From Haliotis asinina (Eukaryota > Mollusca > Gastropoda > Lepetellida > Haliotidae), in contig NC_090281.1 in NCBI RefSeq assembly GCF_037392515.1, forward strand, positions 53,298,753 through 53,362,752: 64,000 bases of DNA. The letters run 5' to 3'. The position numbers and the translations under genes are program-made. The first letter of the stretch is position 1. Each line of letters opens with the position of its first letter. Below are positions 1 to 26,383 of the stretch, in pieces. Below the pieces are notes generated by a model. That model was not told the origin of the DNA. It worked only from the letters and a program-made list of their open reading frames with translations, and did not search any database.

Positions 1-552
1 GACTCTACCATTTCCTCTACAATGTAATGAAACAATTCACAACGGAAACTGCATTCGTGCATTGGGGTTCAATTCTACATTTGTCAGCAACACACCCGAC
101 CTTGAGAGTGCCACCAAATCTTAATGTCATGAAATATTTACCATGTGCTCCCAGACCCGAGAACCGTTTACAACTCCTGGCACACAGAAGGGACGTCACT
201 CTGTAGGACGTATTCCAGCAACAGGCACCCATGTAGAGCTAGTTATAAGAAGTCATCACGTGACCGAGTCGCGAAATATGATTCAAATGGTTAGAGACAA
301 AGAAGTTTGTTCAATGAAATACAGTGCAAAACGTTATCACAGGTGACAGTCTCTACACCAAATGTTTTATTACATATTTTACGACAAAGAAATTAGCGCA
401 GTTTGCTCAAGTGTATAACACTTAAAATGTATTGAATAAGTATCTCAAAATGTATATAGTTCGTTCATTTAGTAAATACATTTCCCCATTTGTACTGTTG
501 TAAGCAAAGAATAAGGTTGATCTACACTGGGTCAGTGAACCTCCAAGAATGA
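1..552. other. no gene seen
   Basis: AT-rich, stop-dense sequence with no recognised repeat. Short open frames overlap on both strands and have no family resemblance. Confidence 0.5.
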
Positions 553-690
553 TTGAGCGACTTAAGTTTTACGCCGCACTCAGCAATATTCCAGTTATAT
601 GTTATATGGCGACGGTCTGGAAATAATCGAGTCTGGACAAGACAATCCAGTGATCAACAGCATGAACAATTGGGAACTGATGACAAGTTT
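553..690 (-). repeat. SINE-like repeat A, partial
   Basis: Tail half of repeat A (ACGCCGCACTCAGCAATATT, GGTCTGGAAATAATCGAGTC). It has a small internal duplication (TATATGTTATATGG) and breaks off after the GGGAACTGATGAC block. Confidence 0.7.
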
Positions 691-741
691 GTTCAATATA
701 CATTGCACACTCATTCTCTCATAGTACACAACCATTTAGGA

Positions 742-1005
742 GTGAGTCAGTGAGTTTAGTTTTACACCACACTCAGCAATAGTCCAGCTATATGGTGACG
801 GTCTGTAAATAATCAAGTCTGGACCAGACAATCCAGTGTCCAACAACATGAGCATCGATGTGCGCAACTGGGAACTGATGACAACCAAGTCAGCAAGCCT
901 GACCACCCGATGCCGTTAGTAGCCTCTTATGACAAGCATCGTCGCTTTTGATGACAAGCATGGATTGCTGAAGGCCTATTCTACCCCGGGACCTTCACGG
1001 GTCGA
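742..1005 (-). repeat. SINE-like repeat A, near full length
   Basis: Runs from a GAGTGAGTCAGTGAG tail through AATAATCAAGTCTGGACCAG to ACCCCGGGACCTTCACGGGT. One CGACAAGCAT-type segment is duplicated, as in several other copies. Confidence 0.8.
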
Positions 1006-1302
1006 ACCTCCAAGACCTCACAGATCGAGGACAGCAGGAGGACGATTGATGTGGAGGTGTCCTCCTGAATGTTGTGAATGATGAACATGGGGAAAGATGA
1101 AATTTAGAAAGACCTTACATTTGGGGACATCTTGGACGATGCCGTTTAGAAAGATGTTTCATTTGGAGGCACTAACGATTAACGCTTCCACTGAACTTTT
1201 AAGACACTGAAAAGACACTGTTGACTTAATCGAAGGTGAATTAATAGCAATATCAAATTCAAGGTTGTGAGATCTCTGACTGTAAACATTGCAAATGGTT
1301 AT

Positions 1303-1580
1303 GAGTGAGTGAGTGACTCTAGTTTTATGCCGCACCCAGGAACATTCCAGCCGTATGGCGTCGGTCTGTAAATAATCGGATCTGGACCCGACAATCCAGC
1401 ATGAACATCGATCTACGCAAATGGAATATGATGACACGTGCCAACCCAGTCAGCGAGTCTGACCACCCAGTCAGCAAGCCTGACCACCCAGTCAGCGAGC
1501 CTGACCAACCGGTCGGGTTAGTCACCTCTTACGACAAGCATGGGTTACTGAAGATGAATGCTACACCAGGTCCTTCCGAC
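1303..1580 (-). repeat. SINE-like repeat A with a tripled 21-bp segment
   Basis: Repeat A from its GAGT tail to GGTCCTTCCGACCCGG. The segment TCAGCGAGTCTGACCACCCAG is present three times in tandem at 1,447-1,515, an expansion not seen in the other copies. Confidence 0.75.
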
Positions 1581-1589
1581 CCGGGTTGT

Positions 1590-2340
1590 GACGTAAGTGG
1601 TAGAAGTATTTGGCCAGTTGACATGAAGTGGTATAACGAAGCTCAGTTAATACTTCAATTAAACAGAGGCATGTTCAGCCATTGAGAACGATACGATACT
1701 TTTTTACAACTATTTGCCCCCTATAAAGAACTTGGCAACAATATGTATTGTAGTGACAACCCAAAACAAATCGACTTAAATGCGATTTAAGTGGGTTTTG
1801 TTCTGGGGCAACTATGGCGAGAACCAATCAAATCAGACAGAAGACAATCCAGTGATCAACAGCAACGATGCTATACTCTGGGACGATCAGATATCTCCCT
1901 TATACAAGTCCTGCAATTACAGTATCTGAAAATCCCTGTCTAAAATGTTTTAACAGGTCATACGCTCATTTCTCCAGTCTAAACATCGCAGATGGATACA
2001 ACATCTGTTTTTTATATGCAATGTTTGACCCTCTTCATATCTAAACTGACGAGCAAAAGAAACTAAACAGGTTGTGTTTCTTTCAATAAGATAAAAGTAA
2101 CAATATCTTTCGATGAAATGGAAAACGTATGTTGCAGCACACTGCAGTATAAGTGTTTCATCAACAAAATCATATTGTAAAAAAAAACCTCAATGTACAG
2201 CGATGTAGTGGTGACCACTGCAGACGGTTCCTACGATGCTGGAGGGTCGTCATTCCCCGCAGCGGTCGGCAGGCCCGTATGCCAGCAGCACGAAGTCCTC
2301 TTGTCAACTTGACGACGACCCAATGATGTGGCGGCTTATG
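1590..2340. other. no gene seen
   Basis: Contains a short hairpin (ACTTAAATGCGATTTAAGT with flanking CAAAAC/GTTTTG) at about 1,760-1,802 and a small repeat-A scrap near 1,845-1,870. Confidence 0.4.
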
Positions 2341-2520
2341 ATGTCACGGGGCGGTGAGGTAGCCTAGTGGTTAAATCGTTCGCTCGTCACGCCGAAGACC
2401 CGGGTTCGATTCCCCACATGGGTACAATGTGTGAAGCCCATTTTCTGGTGCCCCTGCCGTGATATTGCTGGAATATTGCTAAAAGCGGCGTAAAACCAAA
2501 CTCACTCACTCACTCACTTA
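2340..2520 (+). repeat. tRNA-derived SINE (repeat B), full length
   Basis: Head with pol III box A (GGTAGCCTAGTGGTTAAA) and box B (GGGTTCGATTCCCC), body ACAATGTGTGAAGCCCATTT, then tail ATATTGCTGGAATATTGCTA, GCGGCGTAAAACCAAACTCA and (CTCA)n. It is the best-kept copy in the window. Confidence 0.85.
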
Positions 2521-3967
2521 TGATGTCACCGTCAGCGTAAAGTTGCGTAGGTGATTAACCCGCAGGTAGCGATCCTCTTGGGGCGTTGTGAATCTGGGAG
2601 GTTCAGTTTTGGGTCGAGCAAATGGCTGGCTTGTCATACTGAAACGATTAAACAACCGAATTATGGTTCGTCATGTGCAACCCCATGTCCCTGCAATATG
2701 GCTCTTTAAAGAACCCATGTGTGATATTCCTGTGGCCCGTTTCTTGCAGCGCCGACGGCATTTTCTCTTGAGATTTTGTCAAGTGTTTTCGTTGCATTTT
2801 GGCAAATAAAACATGGTGGTTGCGTTCTATACAAATCACTGTTCTTCAGTGATTTTACCAGTTTGGACGCAAATGTGGTATTGCAGAAACAATTAAACCT
2901 GAGTACTTTCTTTTGTCCGTCAGTTTACGTTGTTTTAATTTATTATACAATTTGACAAAATAATTCATTGAAGGGAAGCCTAGCGAAACGCCATAGAGCA
3001 CTGATTTGTCGCAGACATTTCCACATGATCCGTAAGTCCATTTGCCTGTTTTATATCCATCTATTGATATTTCTAAAAAAAAAAATACTTAAACATACAA
3101 AACGTGCAGATTTCATGTGGGTAAAACAAGTGTCTACACGTTCTCACCACCAGTGTGTCATTCCCGTGAATCTCAGGAGAGTTCCCATCAACATGGCTCT
3201 GCAACCAATCAAATGCGATAATACCTTCAAATTAAACTTCCGATCTACCTTAACGCACAGTAGCCGAGAGCTCTCACTTTGGTGGAACCTCTTCAAATCA
3301 GCATGCGGGGTTAAAAGAAATCTCAGCACGGGTTGAATGCTGCCAAATTCAACTGATTATTATGCGATTAGACAGCGATTCCGCAGGCGGGAGCCTCCCC
3401 AAAATATGCACTTAATTTCACAGACGTAATGGGAGATTTGAGGAGATTGGAGAGCTTGTGGAACCTGGAATATTAGATAATGACATCGGAACAAAATTTC
3501 TTACTCGAGTGAAGGCAGTCTCTAAAACGCTGGATAAGACCACAGTCCCAATTTATATATCCACGATCTTGATTCGGCAAGATGCTTTTAAGCATCGAGT
3601 TACAGTTTCGTTTTTTATCTAAAATCAAATTATGTTTGTTTGTTTTTTTTGTTTTTTAAGAAAATCATCAGATATTGTTTAACAATTAGAAATGTTTTGA
3701 TAGTGTTTTCGAATCTGGTTGTTTTCGGATTTTCCATTATCAAATTTCTGTATCTCAAACTGGAGCACTTTAAGAATCGGAGATGATGACATCAAAATAA
3801 CAGGTAATAACATGCATGGGAAGATAAACTCAAAATTCTACATGTGGTTCGAAACATCCTGAATTTCGAGAAAATGTATAGGAACTGAAATCACGAAACG
3901 TTAATTGAAAGTCCCTTAAATTCTCGATATTCAAACATCCGAGCTCCTAATTGTGGCATGAAATTGG
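2521..3967. other. no gene seen
   Basis: AT-rich, with scattered short open frames, the longest plus-strand one at 2,968-3,336 containing an A-run and unlike any family I know. Confidence 0.45.
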
Positions 3968-4147
3968 CAGTGATCAACAACATGAGCATCGATCTGCGCA
4001 AATGGGAATCGATGACATGTGTCAAGCAAGTCAGCCAGTCTGACCACCCGATCCCGTTAGTCGCGTCTTACGACAAGCATATTCGCCTTTTATGGCAAGC
4101 ATGGGTTGCTGAAGGCCTATTCTACCCCGGGACCTTCACGGGTCCCC
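3968..4147 (-). repeat. SINE-like repeat A, lacking its GAGT tail
   Basis: Head and middle of repeat A (GATCAACAACATGAGCATCG to GGGACCTTCACGGGTC). The tail half is absent. Confidence 0.75.
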
Positions 4148-4707
4148 CATTCGGACAATAAAAATAGTCTGTGACATATCTCCACGAACACAGGATTTAT
4201 CATTAGCATGTACAGCTTTCAAAATGGAATACAGTTTTCGTCTTGGGCAACTTTTGTGATATATCATAGTTTAGAACTATCAGCAGACTAAAAACAAATT
4301 ACCCTACCTACAAACCTACAAATGCTTCGTATAACTTATCTTTTAATGTTAACCGGTATTGAATTAATGCATACAACATCAACATTTACATAGGAAAACC
4401 CATAGGCGTCTTCAACTGGAATGACTATTTTGAAATGCGAAAACCACGATTGTTTTGAAATTACAACAGGTACATTCAGGCAGGTAAGAAACGATCTATT
4501 TTGGTTCCTATCGGGGCTCCTTGCGAGCCATGTAATGTTTCGATGTTCTTCTGCAAACGTGCGATGACAGTTTGGCTGCATCGTATGCTTATTATCAGCT
4601 CAGAATGCCTTACCATAGATTACAACTCAGTGTGCATCCTCATATGCTAATAGTTAATGCTCATGTGCATGTATTGATTGCTCAAAGTGTTCCCATGGTA
4701 ATTCATG

Positions 4708-4795
4708 ACAAAATGTTTCATTTCAGTTTCATGTTTCATATTTGAGAACTGTCCAGCTACCTGGACGTGAAGCAGAGGTTAGAAAGCTATCCTGG
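4708..4795 (+). pseudogene. fragment resembling the start of ABCE1 exon 8
   Basis: The plus strand encodes [10 protein letters not shown] in an otherwise non-coding setting, the ABCE1-specific sequence after Walker B. Over the matching 30 bases only three differ from exon 8, all silent third-position transitions (TCT/TCC, TAT/TAC, GAT/GAC). Just before it, TTTCAGTTTCATGTTT also matches the intron 7 acceptor and the first exon bases, with a small insertion in between. The same frame has a stop shortly upstream and soon loses similarity downstream. No other ABCE1 exon was found nearby. It looks like a decayed partial genomic duplicate rather than a retrocopy. Confidence 0.5.
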
Positions 4796-5715
4796 CGACC
4801 TGCCGTCAAGAGGCAGGAGTATTGTTGCTTATAAAGAAGCAAACACAGCATACACCTTAAATGTATCTGTGAATGTTGCCCGTTACCGATGGAGCCACTA
4901 TGCACGGATTATTTGCAGACAGTATGTTTTATAAAAGCGCTTTGGGGAATTTCGCTTCTACAATGGACTGTCATGAGACAGGAGTTGAACATGGTTCCAG
5001 CTGAAAGAGACAACGTTCTGAACGATCATGGTGTAATCATCGAGCACGGCAGTGTAATCGGACCTTGGGAAACGTCGAACCAACGGGGTTTTAATCTGAC
5101 CTCAGAGTTCGATAACGCCTGCGTTTCTTTCAACCATCCAATTGTAAATGAATCAGACACATGGATGCTCTCAGCAAACAGAACCAATCCATTAGCGGCA
5201 GTATCGTGTTTTGCAAGACATTCTACAGTGTTAATGCTTTTCAAACGTTTAGAATGCATCGTCTATCAGGTGTGGGTTTAGCCACCTGATGTACTTAATG
5301 TCTTTGTTTATCATTTGAATTGGATCTTTGCATCAGTATTTTCTAAAACAGTATTATCTGGTGATGAATCATTGTTTGTCAAAGCGTGGCTCTCCACATT
5401 CCAATATGGCTACAATTTGTGATGCCCTTGCTGCTGGAGAGTTGCCTAAAACAGCAGGCGTTTATATTAACATACACCACTGTCAAATGATTGTCTAAAT
5501 GACTGGACAGACAGTTTGGGTTTACAGATTTGGAACAAATAATTCAGTTCGGTGGGTCAGAAAAGTGACCTTATGGAAAAAGGAAAGGACACTTAATATA
5601 TTTCATCTCCTCGAAATGTTACATACTTGGGTTGGGTTGCAAATGGAGTGAAAGAGTCCTTGCAACAATTCAGAGGAGCACACAGTGTGGGTACACCAGG
5701 TTGTGGAAACAAGTA
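4796..5715. other. no recognised gene; one 130-codon open frame
   Basis: An open frame at 4,889-5,281 (plus) would give a 130-residue peptide starting MEPLCTDYLQTVC. It has no domain, transmembrane segment or repeat that I recognise, and the minus strand is open over much of the same stretch. I do not call it a gene. Confidence 0.3.
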
Positions 5716-6240
5716 TAGTCCGTTTGGCTCAAAAGCGGACCGATGAATTGCAGTCTAGCTCGAAAACTAATAAACATAACGTACTCAATGAAACGCTGAT
5801 CATACTCAGAACATCAAACCAGAATCATATACATCATTTGCCGAATATTTTTCCTTAAAATAAAAAAGCTCTTTAACAAACTATCATTAAAATATTGACA
5901 CAGTTCACTATTCTTTACGAGGGAGGAGTGCAGAGAAAGGGACAGCCAGGTGAGGTTATTACAGAGTTTTTTTCCTTAAGATAAAAAAGCTGTTTAACAA
6001 ATTATCATTAAAATATTGACACAGTTCACTATGTTACGAGGGAGGGTGCAGAGAAAGGCCAGTCAGGTGTGAGAGAAAGCATGGAGACAGCACAGACACT
6101 TGTGCACGTGCTTCTCGAACACCTGGCTTTGCCTTTCTCTGCACTCTTCCCTCGTAATAAACTCGTTTCATTGAGTACGTTATGCTTATTAGTTTTCGAG
6201 TTACACGGGAATTCATTGAGCCAAATGGACTATGCTCAAG
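5716..6240. repeat. compound inverted and direct duplication
   Basis: 5,716-5,795 is inverted at about 6,163-6,238 (shared ACTAATAAACATAACGTACT, CAATGAAACG and TTTGGCTCAA). Between them, 5,850-5,940 is repeated directly at 5,968-6,058 (shared TATCATTAAAATATTGACAC and AGTTCACTAT), and GAGGGAGGAGTGCAGAGAAA reappears inverted near 6,133-6,153. It looks like a rearranged foldback or MITE-like element; no terminal duplication was identified. Confidence 0.6.
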
Positions 6241-6664
6241 CCCTGCGAACTCCAAGAGGAGTGTACAATGTTCTGGTACAGAATGGTCATAATGAGACAA
6301 TACGGGGTTTTTATACTAGCTTTTGATCACGCCCGCGACGTTTCAAATAATTAAGAGGGTAAATGTGAAACGTAGATGTTTCCCAAAAATATTGAAAAGT
6401 GATGGATATACTGAAATTAGAACAAACATGGAGCTTATTTCAAAAGGGTGCTGGGTGGGTGGAACACATTGACTTCTTTCCCATGAACAGACACTTTTCC
6501 CTGATCGAGGGGCACAGAAAGGACACGCTGCAAAGGTGTTTCAGTATGCATCAAGATGTAATATGGTATAACCAGAAATTACTGTGAATTTAAAGATTGT
6601 ATAGTTATATTTTTTTCTATCATTACTCGCGTATTAAATATTAGCAGAACGTAACTCCTAATTT

Positions 6665-7500
6665 AAAGACAGGTGAACAGATAGCATTTTGTCAAGTCCC
6701 CATGGGCAGCAAAGCAGGCTTCAATGCGGCGAGGCATACTACTGATCAAAGACGTGAGAAAGTCGTGGTCCATGCTGTCTGAATATCGGACGACCTCTTC
6801 TTCTTTTATCACAGCAATATCAGTCACATAATTCTTATTGACAGTTTCCTTCATAGGTCCCCAAACATTTCTTAATGAATTTAGGTCAGGGCTATACCTT
6901 GGCCAATCTAATAATGTCATAATGAAAATCCAAAACTTTCCAGATGAGCAGATGGGCAGATGGAAATAATTGTTCCTCGAGAATATCTGTGTACGACTCA
7001 CTGTCCATATTCCCTCAAATACACAGAAAGGGGTTGCCCCCATCACAGATGCGCCAGTCCATGTGTTAAATTTTGGACTGTACTTTTGGACTGTACTGCA
7101 AAGATTTTTCAGCTTGTTTGGTCCGGAATTTCAGTTTAATAGGAAACTGCCAAACAGAACTTTCATCTGAGAAAATCACATTGCCCCAGTGAAAGTTTCA
7201 ATGCTGTAAACAACAGATCAACCACTGTTCCTTTTTTTCACGTTTCATGGTCGGTGATGGAATTCCTCGACTTTTCAGCCAATTGGATGCAGCTCAGTTC
7301 TGTATGTCTCCGTACAGACAGCCACGGTCCCACTATCAGTCATACCCAGTCTTAAGCTTTTTAAACTCCTTCGTTTCATTTTAGAAACAAGAAAACCAAG
7401 CTGTCTCCTGTCACCGACAATCAAATAAACAAAGGGGGATAACTCTTCACAAACTACTGAAAAAGATTAACGGAGTTGCCTCTCTTGAATGAAACCAAGC
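6665..7500 (-). pseudogene. old Tc1-type transposase remnant
   Basis: The minus strand reads NVIFSDESSVWQFP near 7,190, ATPFCVFEG near 7,030, and LDWPRYSPDLNSLRNVWGPM near 6,900-6,840. These match the transposase at 50.5 kb (FFSDESSVWLFP, VTPLCVFTG, LDWPSYSPDLNPIENVWGVM) but with many stops and shifts. The catalytic Glu block reads NSLRN instead of NPIEN. No clean terminal repeats were found; an imperfect inverted repeat at 7431-7444 / 7473-7486 corresponds to the subterminal hairpin of the younger element. The two are probably old and young members of related families. Confidence 0.75.
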
Positions 7501-7569
7501 ACTTGATAGCAGGGTAAGGTTTTCTCTACTAGAAATTCCTAAAACTCTCAATAATATCTGGCCATACTA

Positions 7570-7845
7570 TAACAGCTCAGTATGCAGCATGTTGAAACAG
7601 CGCAGTGTGCAGCACGATGCAACATTGGCTTAGTGTGCACCATGATGTAATATCGGCTCAGGATACAGCACGATGTAAAATTCGCTCAGTATGAATCATG
7701 CTATAACATTACCTCAGTGTGCATCACGATGTAATATCGATTTAGTGTGCATCACGATGTAATATCGGGTCAGTATGCAACATCATATAGCACTATATCA
7801 GAATGCATCGTCATATACCGCCCGCTGAGTGTGCAGCGTGATATG
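7570..7845. repeat. degenerate 28-bp tandem repeat
   Basis: About nine diverged copies of a unit like CAGTGTGCATCACGATGTAA followed by TATCGGCT. Two central copies are nearly identical; outer ones are strongly eroded. Confidence 0.7.
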
Positions 7846-7894
7846 GAATCATCCGTAAAACGCTGATGTTGTGCCTGAACAAACCGATCTCCTA

Positions 7895-8125
7895 GAGTGT
7901 GTGAGTTCAGTTTTACGAAGCACTCGGCAATAGTCCAGCTATATGGTGACGGTCTCAAAATCGAGCCTGGACCAGACAATCCAGTGGCCAACAGCACGAG
8001 TATCGATCTGCGGAATTGGGAACCGATGACACGTGTCAACCAAGTCAGCGAACCTGACCATCCCATCTCGTTAGTCGCCTCTTACGACAAGCATAGTTGC
8101 CTTTCATGGCAAGCATGGGTTGCTG
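7895..8125 (-). repeat. SINE-like repeat A
   Basis: From GTGTGTGAGTTCAGTTTTAC through CTGGACCAGACAATCCAGTG to GCAAGCATGGGTTGCTGG. It lacks the final CCCGGGACCTTCACGGG block. Confidence 0.75.
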
Positions 8126-8518
8126 GCTTTTCTCCTTGAAGGTAACTGAAACGGGCGAGTGGTGACGAATGGAAAGCAACAGGACACACCATTAGCAAAG
8201 TATCACGTACTTCAATAGTCACACAGTGGGAATGTTACACTTTTATCAGCCATTGTCACGCAGACATGACGACGATGACATATCGCAGAACAAGAAGATG
8301 TTATCTGTGAATGTCGGTGGGCAGAAACGCTCCAAAGCTCATTTTCAGTCCATTGAGTCACGGCCGATCACATATTTTACGAGAGCTTCTTTTCAGTGTG
8401 AATGGTACTTAAGGGAACGATCTCTGCAATGCATTAGTTCAGCGCAGCTGGTGGTCAGGTTTCCGGATAAATTGTTCGATCTGGAAACTGGACACGTTTT
8501 GAGTCCAATCACTGACAT

Positions 8519-8705
8519 AATGGTTGGTTGGTTTAACGCCACTCTCAGCAGCAATCCATATATTATATGTCGGCAGTGTGCAAACTATCGAGTCTGGCAT
8601 GTGTCAACCAAGCCTTACCACCCAAAGCCGTTAGTGTCATCTTACAAGCATGGGTTACTAGTATTGAAAGTCAGTTCTAACTCGGATCTTCATGGGTCCA
8701 CTCAC
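8519..8705 (-). repeat. SINE-like repeat A, strongly diverged and deleted
   Basis: GGTTGGTTTAACGCCACTCT at the tail, ATCGAGTCTGG in the middle, GATCTTCATGGGTCC at the head. The central CAGTGATCAACAACATGAGC block is missing. Confidence 0.6.
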
Positions 8706-9846
8706 TTAATGACTGTAACATATTTTTGATGATCCAAGCCATTGTTTTGGGTGGATACTAGTCGAGAACCTATTCTTCCGCTTACAAAATCTAACAGGAA
8801 TAGGGAAGTGAAATGGTGTTTCACTTCGATTTCAAGATTAGTTCCTTGTGATGCTACGCCACTGACATACTCGTCAGACGACCTCACCACGCAAAGGTGA
8901 CCACACAACTTCTGACGGAAACGCGACGCAGGTTCAGAGGCGGTTAGACCTTTCTGAGAAAGGGAGGAGCACTTTTCATTTTCACGTCTGTTTCAGTTAA
9001 CACTGAATAAACTTTCAGGAGAAAAGGGGGGTTCACCACCCACCTTCCCCAACACTCCCAACATAATTACGGTTGAGGAATACTCCTACAAGTGGTAACA
9101 GAAATAGTTGCGAACTATCATCGCTGCAAGTCGAATGTGATACATTTGTGAGAAGACACAAAAGAAAGCACCCAAACATTGTTTTGAAGGAATGCATATC
9201 TACGTGTCCCTTCAAACTGACCACCCTAAGGCTCTGCCCTCATCTCCACATTTTATCTTCTTCATACAGAGCACCTGGCACCGTGACAGCACCTTTGAAA
9301 TCTTTCATAACACCTTTCAACATCTGGTGGATCATGCATGCTGATCTACCAGAACGCAGTTGATTTTACTGCAACTTATTAACACTGAGCAAGTCACAGG
9401 AAGTCTTCTGCTTTTAGCAATATTACAGCAATATCAGGGTGGGGAAAATAGCAGATACAGTAATTTAAAGCCACACATATGCTTTAACCGCTCCTCTACC
9501 CCCACCGCCATGCATTCTGAAAGAGATTATTTTCTTGTTATAAAGTGGGAAATAGCATTATTATCCATAGTGTATGAAAGCCTTTGGCAATAAGAAAAAC
9601 ACCTGCAGTTCAAAGCTGTAGTTTATTTCACCTGTCAAACCCGATTCCAGATTTTGAAACAATTTCTTTCAAGTCACGCAAATTGATCCTGCTTCAAATG
9701 TACATGAACCTAGAGAAATGGAATATTTCCGTGACAGAAATTATTACAGTTGTAACTGAATATTTGTGCTGTGATTCTGCCAATGTGTCAGACAACTACT
9801 CCAGTCTTAAACAGGTAAAATATGCATAATATTTACAAATATAAAT
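8706..9846. other. no gene seen
   Basis: Open frames at 9,073-9,363 and 9,360-9,593 are short and unrecognised. The right part may be ABCE1 downstream flank. Confidence 0.4.
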
Positions 9847-9852
9847 TTTATT
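9847..9852 (-). terminator. candidate ABCE1 poly(A) signal
   Basis: AATAAA on the minus strand about 500 nt past the ABCE1 stop, in an A/T-rich stretch. It is the first canonical hexamer I noticed there; earlier variant signals cannot be excluded. Confidence 0.4.
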
Positions 9853-10346
9853 TTACAATATACATCATATACACAGCTTCGAGAACTGATACCTTTTGAC
9901 CTATCCAAAATTTCTGACATTGTTCCTAAATTTAGTAGTGTAATCTTTGAACCTCAGCTTCAAGCACAAAATAATGTGCTTACCTACGCTAATACGACAG
10001 CAAAATACATGGCTAGATATTTAGCCAATGCTCTTTTAAGTTACTACTGAAATATCAATTTGAAGTCGAACAGATCGACAGCAAAACTCATCAGTTCTGT
10101 ACATTTGTAACTCATTTGATAATGCTCTTTAAAAGCTAAGTAGTGTCTGAGTCAGAGCTTAGAATGTCAGACTTTAGTCTTCAGCCCCATTCAACTTTAT
10201 GAGTTGAGCATAATAAGTTAGACAGAGGATAGACATCCTCTGAGACCAGCCACCCTAAGGGTTGTCTCCCTTTGTAGCCAGGTAGTTGTCTCCCTTTACA
10301 ACTTGATGCTGCCACTGGGTTTGAGGAAATGTGGCCCTTAAACATC

Positions 10347-25350
<15,004 letters not shown>

Positions 25351-25607
25351 TTACTGCAAAATGCCAGAGAGATTTCATGAGCTACATTTTCCCCAAGATG
25401 AAAGGGTTTGCGAAATAAATCATATCACACTTGTTATTCATCATTTATTATAAGGTTACTTATATATAGCGCTGAACTTGATGCTGCACAGGCATACTCT
25501 AAGGACAGGAACATAATGTATATTTAATTGCCTTGTGAAGTGCAAGAAGTTCAACAGTCCAGATTTACCCCAGCGTGTATGCTGGTCTGGAAAGAACATG
25601 TGTCATA

Positions 25608-25887
25608 GTGAGTGAGTGAGTGAGTCTATTTTTACGCCGCACTCAGCAATATCCCAGCTATATGGCGGTGGTCTGTAATTAATCGAGTCTGGACCAGACA
25701 ATCCAGTGATCAACAACATGAGCATCAATCTGCACAATTGGGAATCGATGACATGTGTCAACCAAGTCAGTGAACCTGACCACCCGATCCTGTTAGGGTT
25801 AGGTTAGTAACTAACGCTACACAGTTGCCTTTTAAGGGAATCATGGGTTGCTGAAGGCCTATTCTACCCCGGGACCTTCACGGGTCA
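25608..25887 (-). repeat. SINE-like repeat A, full length
   Basis: (GAGT)n tail to GGGACCTTCACGGGTC, lying 250 bp upstream of the ABCE1 start, so in its 5' intron or promoter flank. Confidence 0.85.
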
Positions 25888-25967
25888 CATACGTAATAAA
25901 TAACTTCAAATTAATTCAGTTTATTATGTTCTAGAAGTTCAATGCTGACTGAAAACTATCATGCACA

Positions 25968-26383
25968 GCCCATACAGTCCAAATTAGTCCAGCATATAAC
26001 TAGACGACTTCGCACTATACCAAGGTGTGCTCGACGTCTAGCCGGCGAGTGAATTTTCTTTGACGCACAGTGCGCTGTACAGATATGTACAGCGGTTTAA
26101 GGCAAAAATCCAGCCTATCGACTAGAACAGGTGCACAGATTGCTAAAACAAACACTCATTTTCAAAACGGCATACTTACATCCACTAACATCCATTCACT
26201 TTATTTTATATAAGCCCTGATACTGAACCACCCCCCGTTTTTCACCACTTGACGGACATTTTGATTGGTTAAGCAAAAAGTGGAATCGCACTAAAACGGT
26301 TAGCGATAAATTGACTGTGGTTGCGGGGAAACGAACTTAAGGTATTTCTTCATCGTTTGTAGACATTTCAGGATCCCACATAT
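25968..26383 (+). repeat. left arm of a diverged long inverted pair with conserved hairpins
   Basis: Reads, left to right: hairpin with stem CTAGACG/CGTCTAG and CCAAGG in its loop; CGGCGAGTG and TTTTCTTTGACGCAC; hairpin CGCTGTACA-GATA-TGTACAGCG; GGTTTAAGGCAAAA; CCTATCGACT; TTGCTAAAACAAACA; CTTACATCC; CCCCCC; a CCAAT-like block; and GGGGAAACGAA. The same order occurs on the opposite strand at 27,742-28,172. On the minus strand it includes a donor-like GTAAGT near 26,175 and ATTGG/CCAAT near 26,260. No protein is encoded. It could alternatively hold ABCE1 promoter sequence. Confidence 0.65.

Noticed and set aside
2968-3336. 122-codon plus-strand open frame
   Set aside because: Basic, low-complexity start with an A-run; the minus strand is also open. 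No resemblance to a family.
4889-5281. 130-codon plus-strand open frame
   Set aside because: No domain, no splice support, and the opposite strand is open over much of the same span.
8226-8729. 167-codon plus-strand open frame
   Set aside because: Its last third reads through a repeat A copy and the rest has no recognisable domain; probably chance openness.
26160-26180. U1 snRNA 5' end (ATACTTACATCC)
   Set aside because: Similarity stops after the donor-complementary bases; the rest of U1 is absent.
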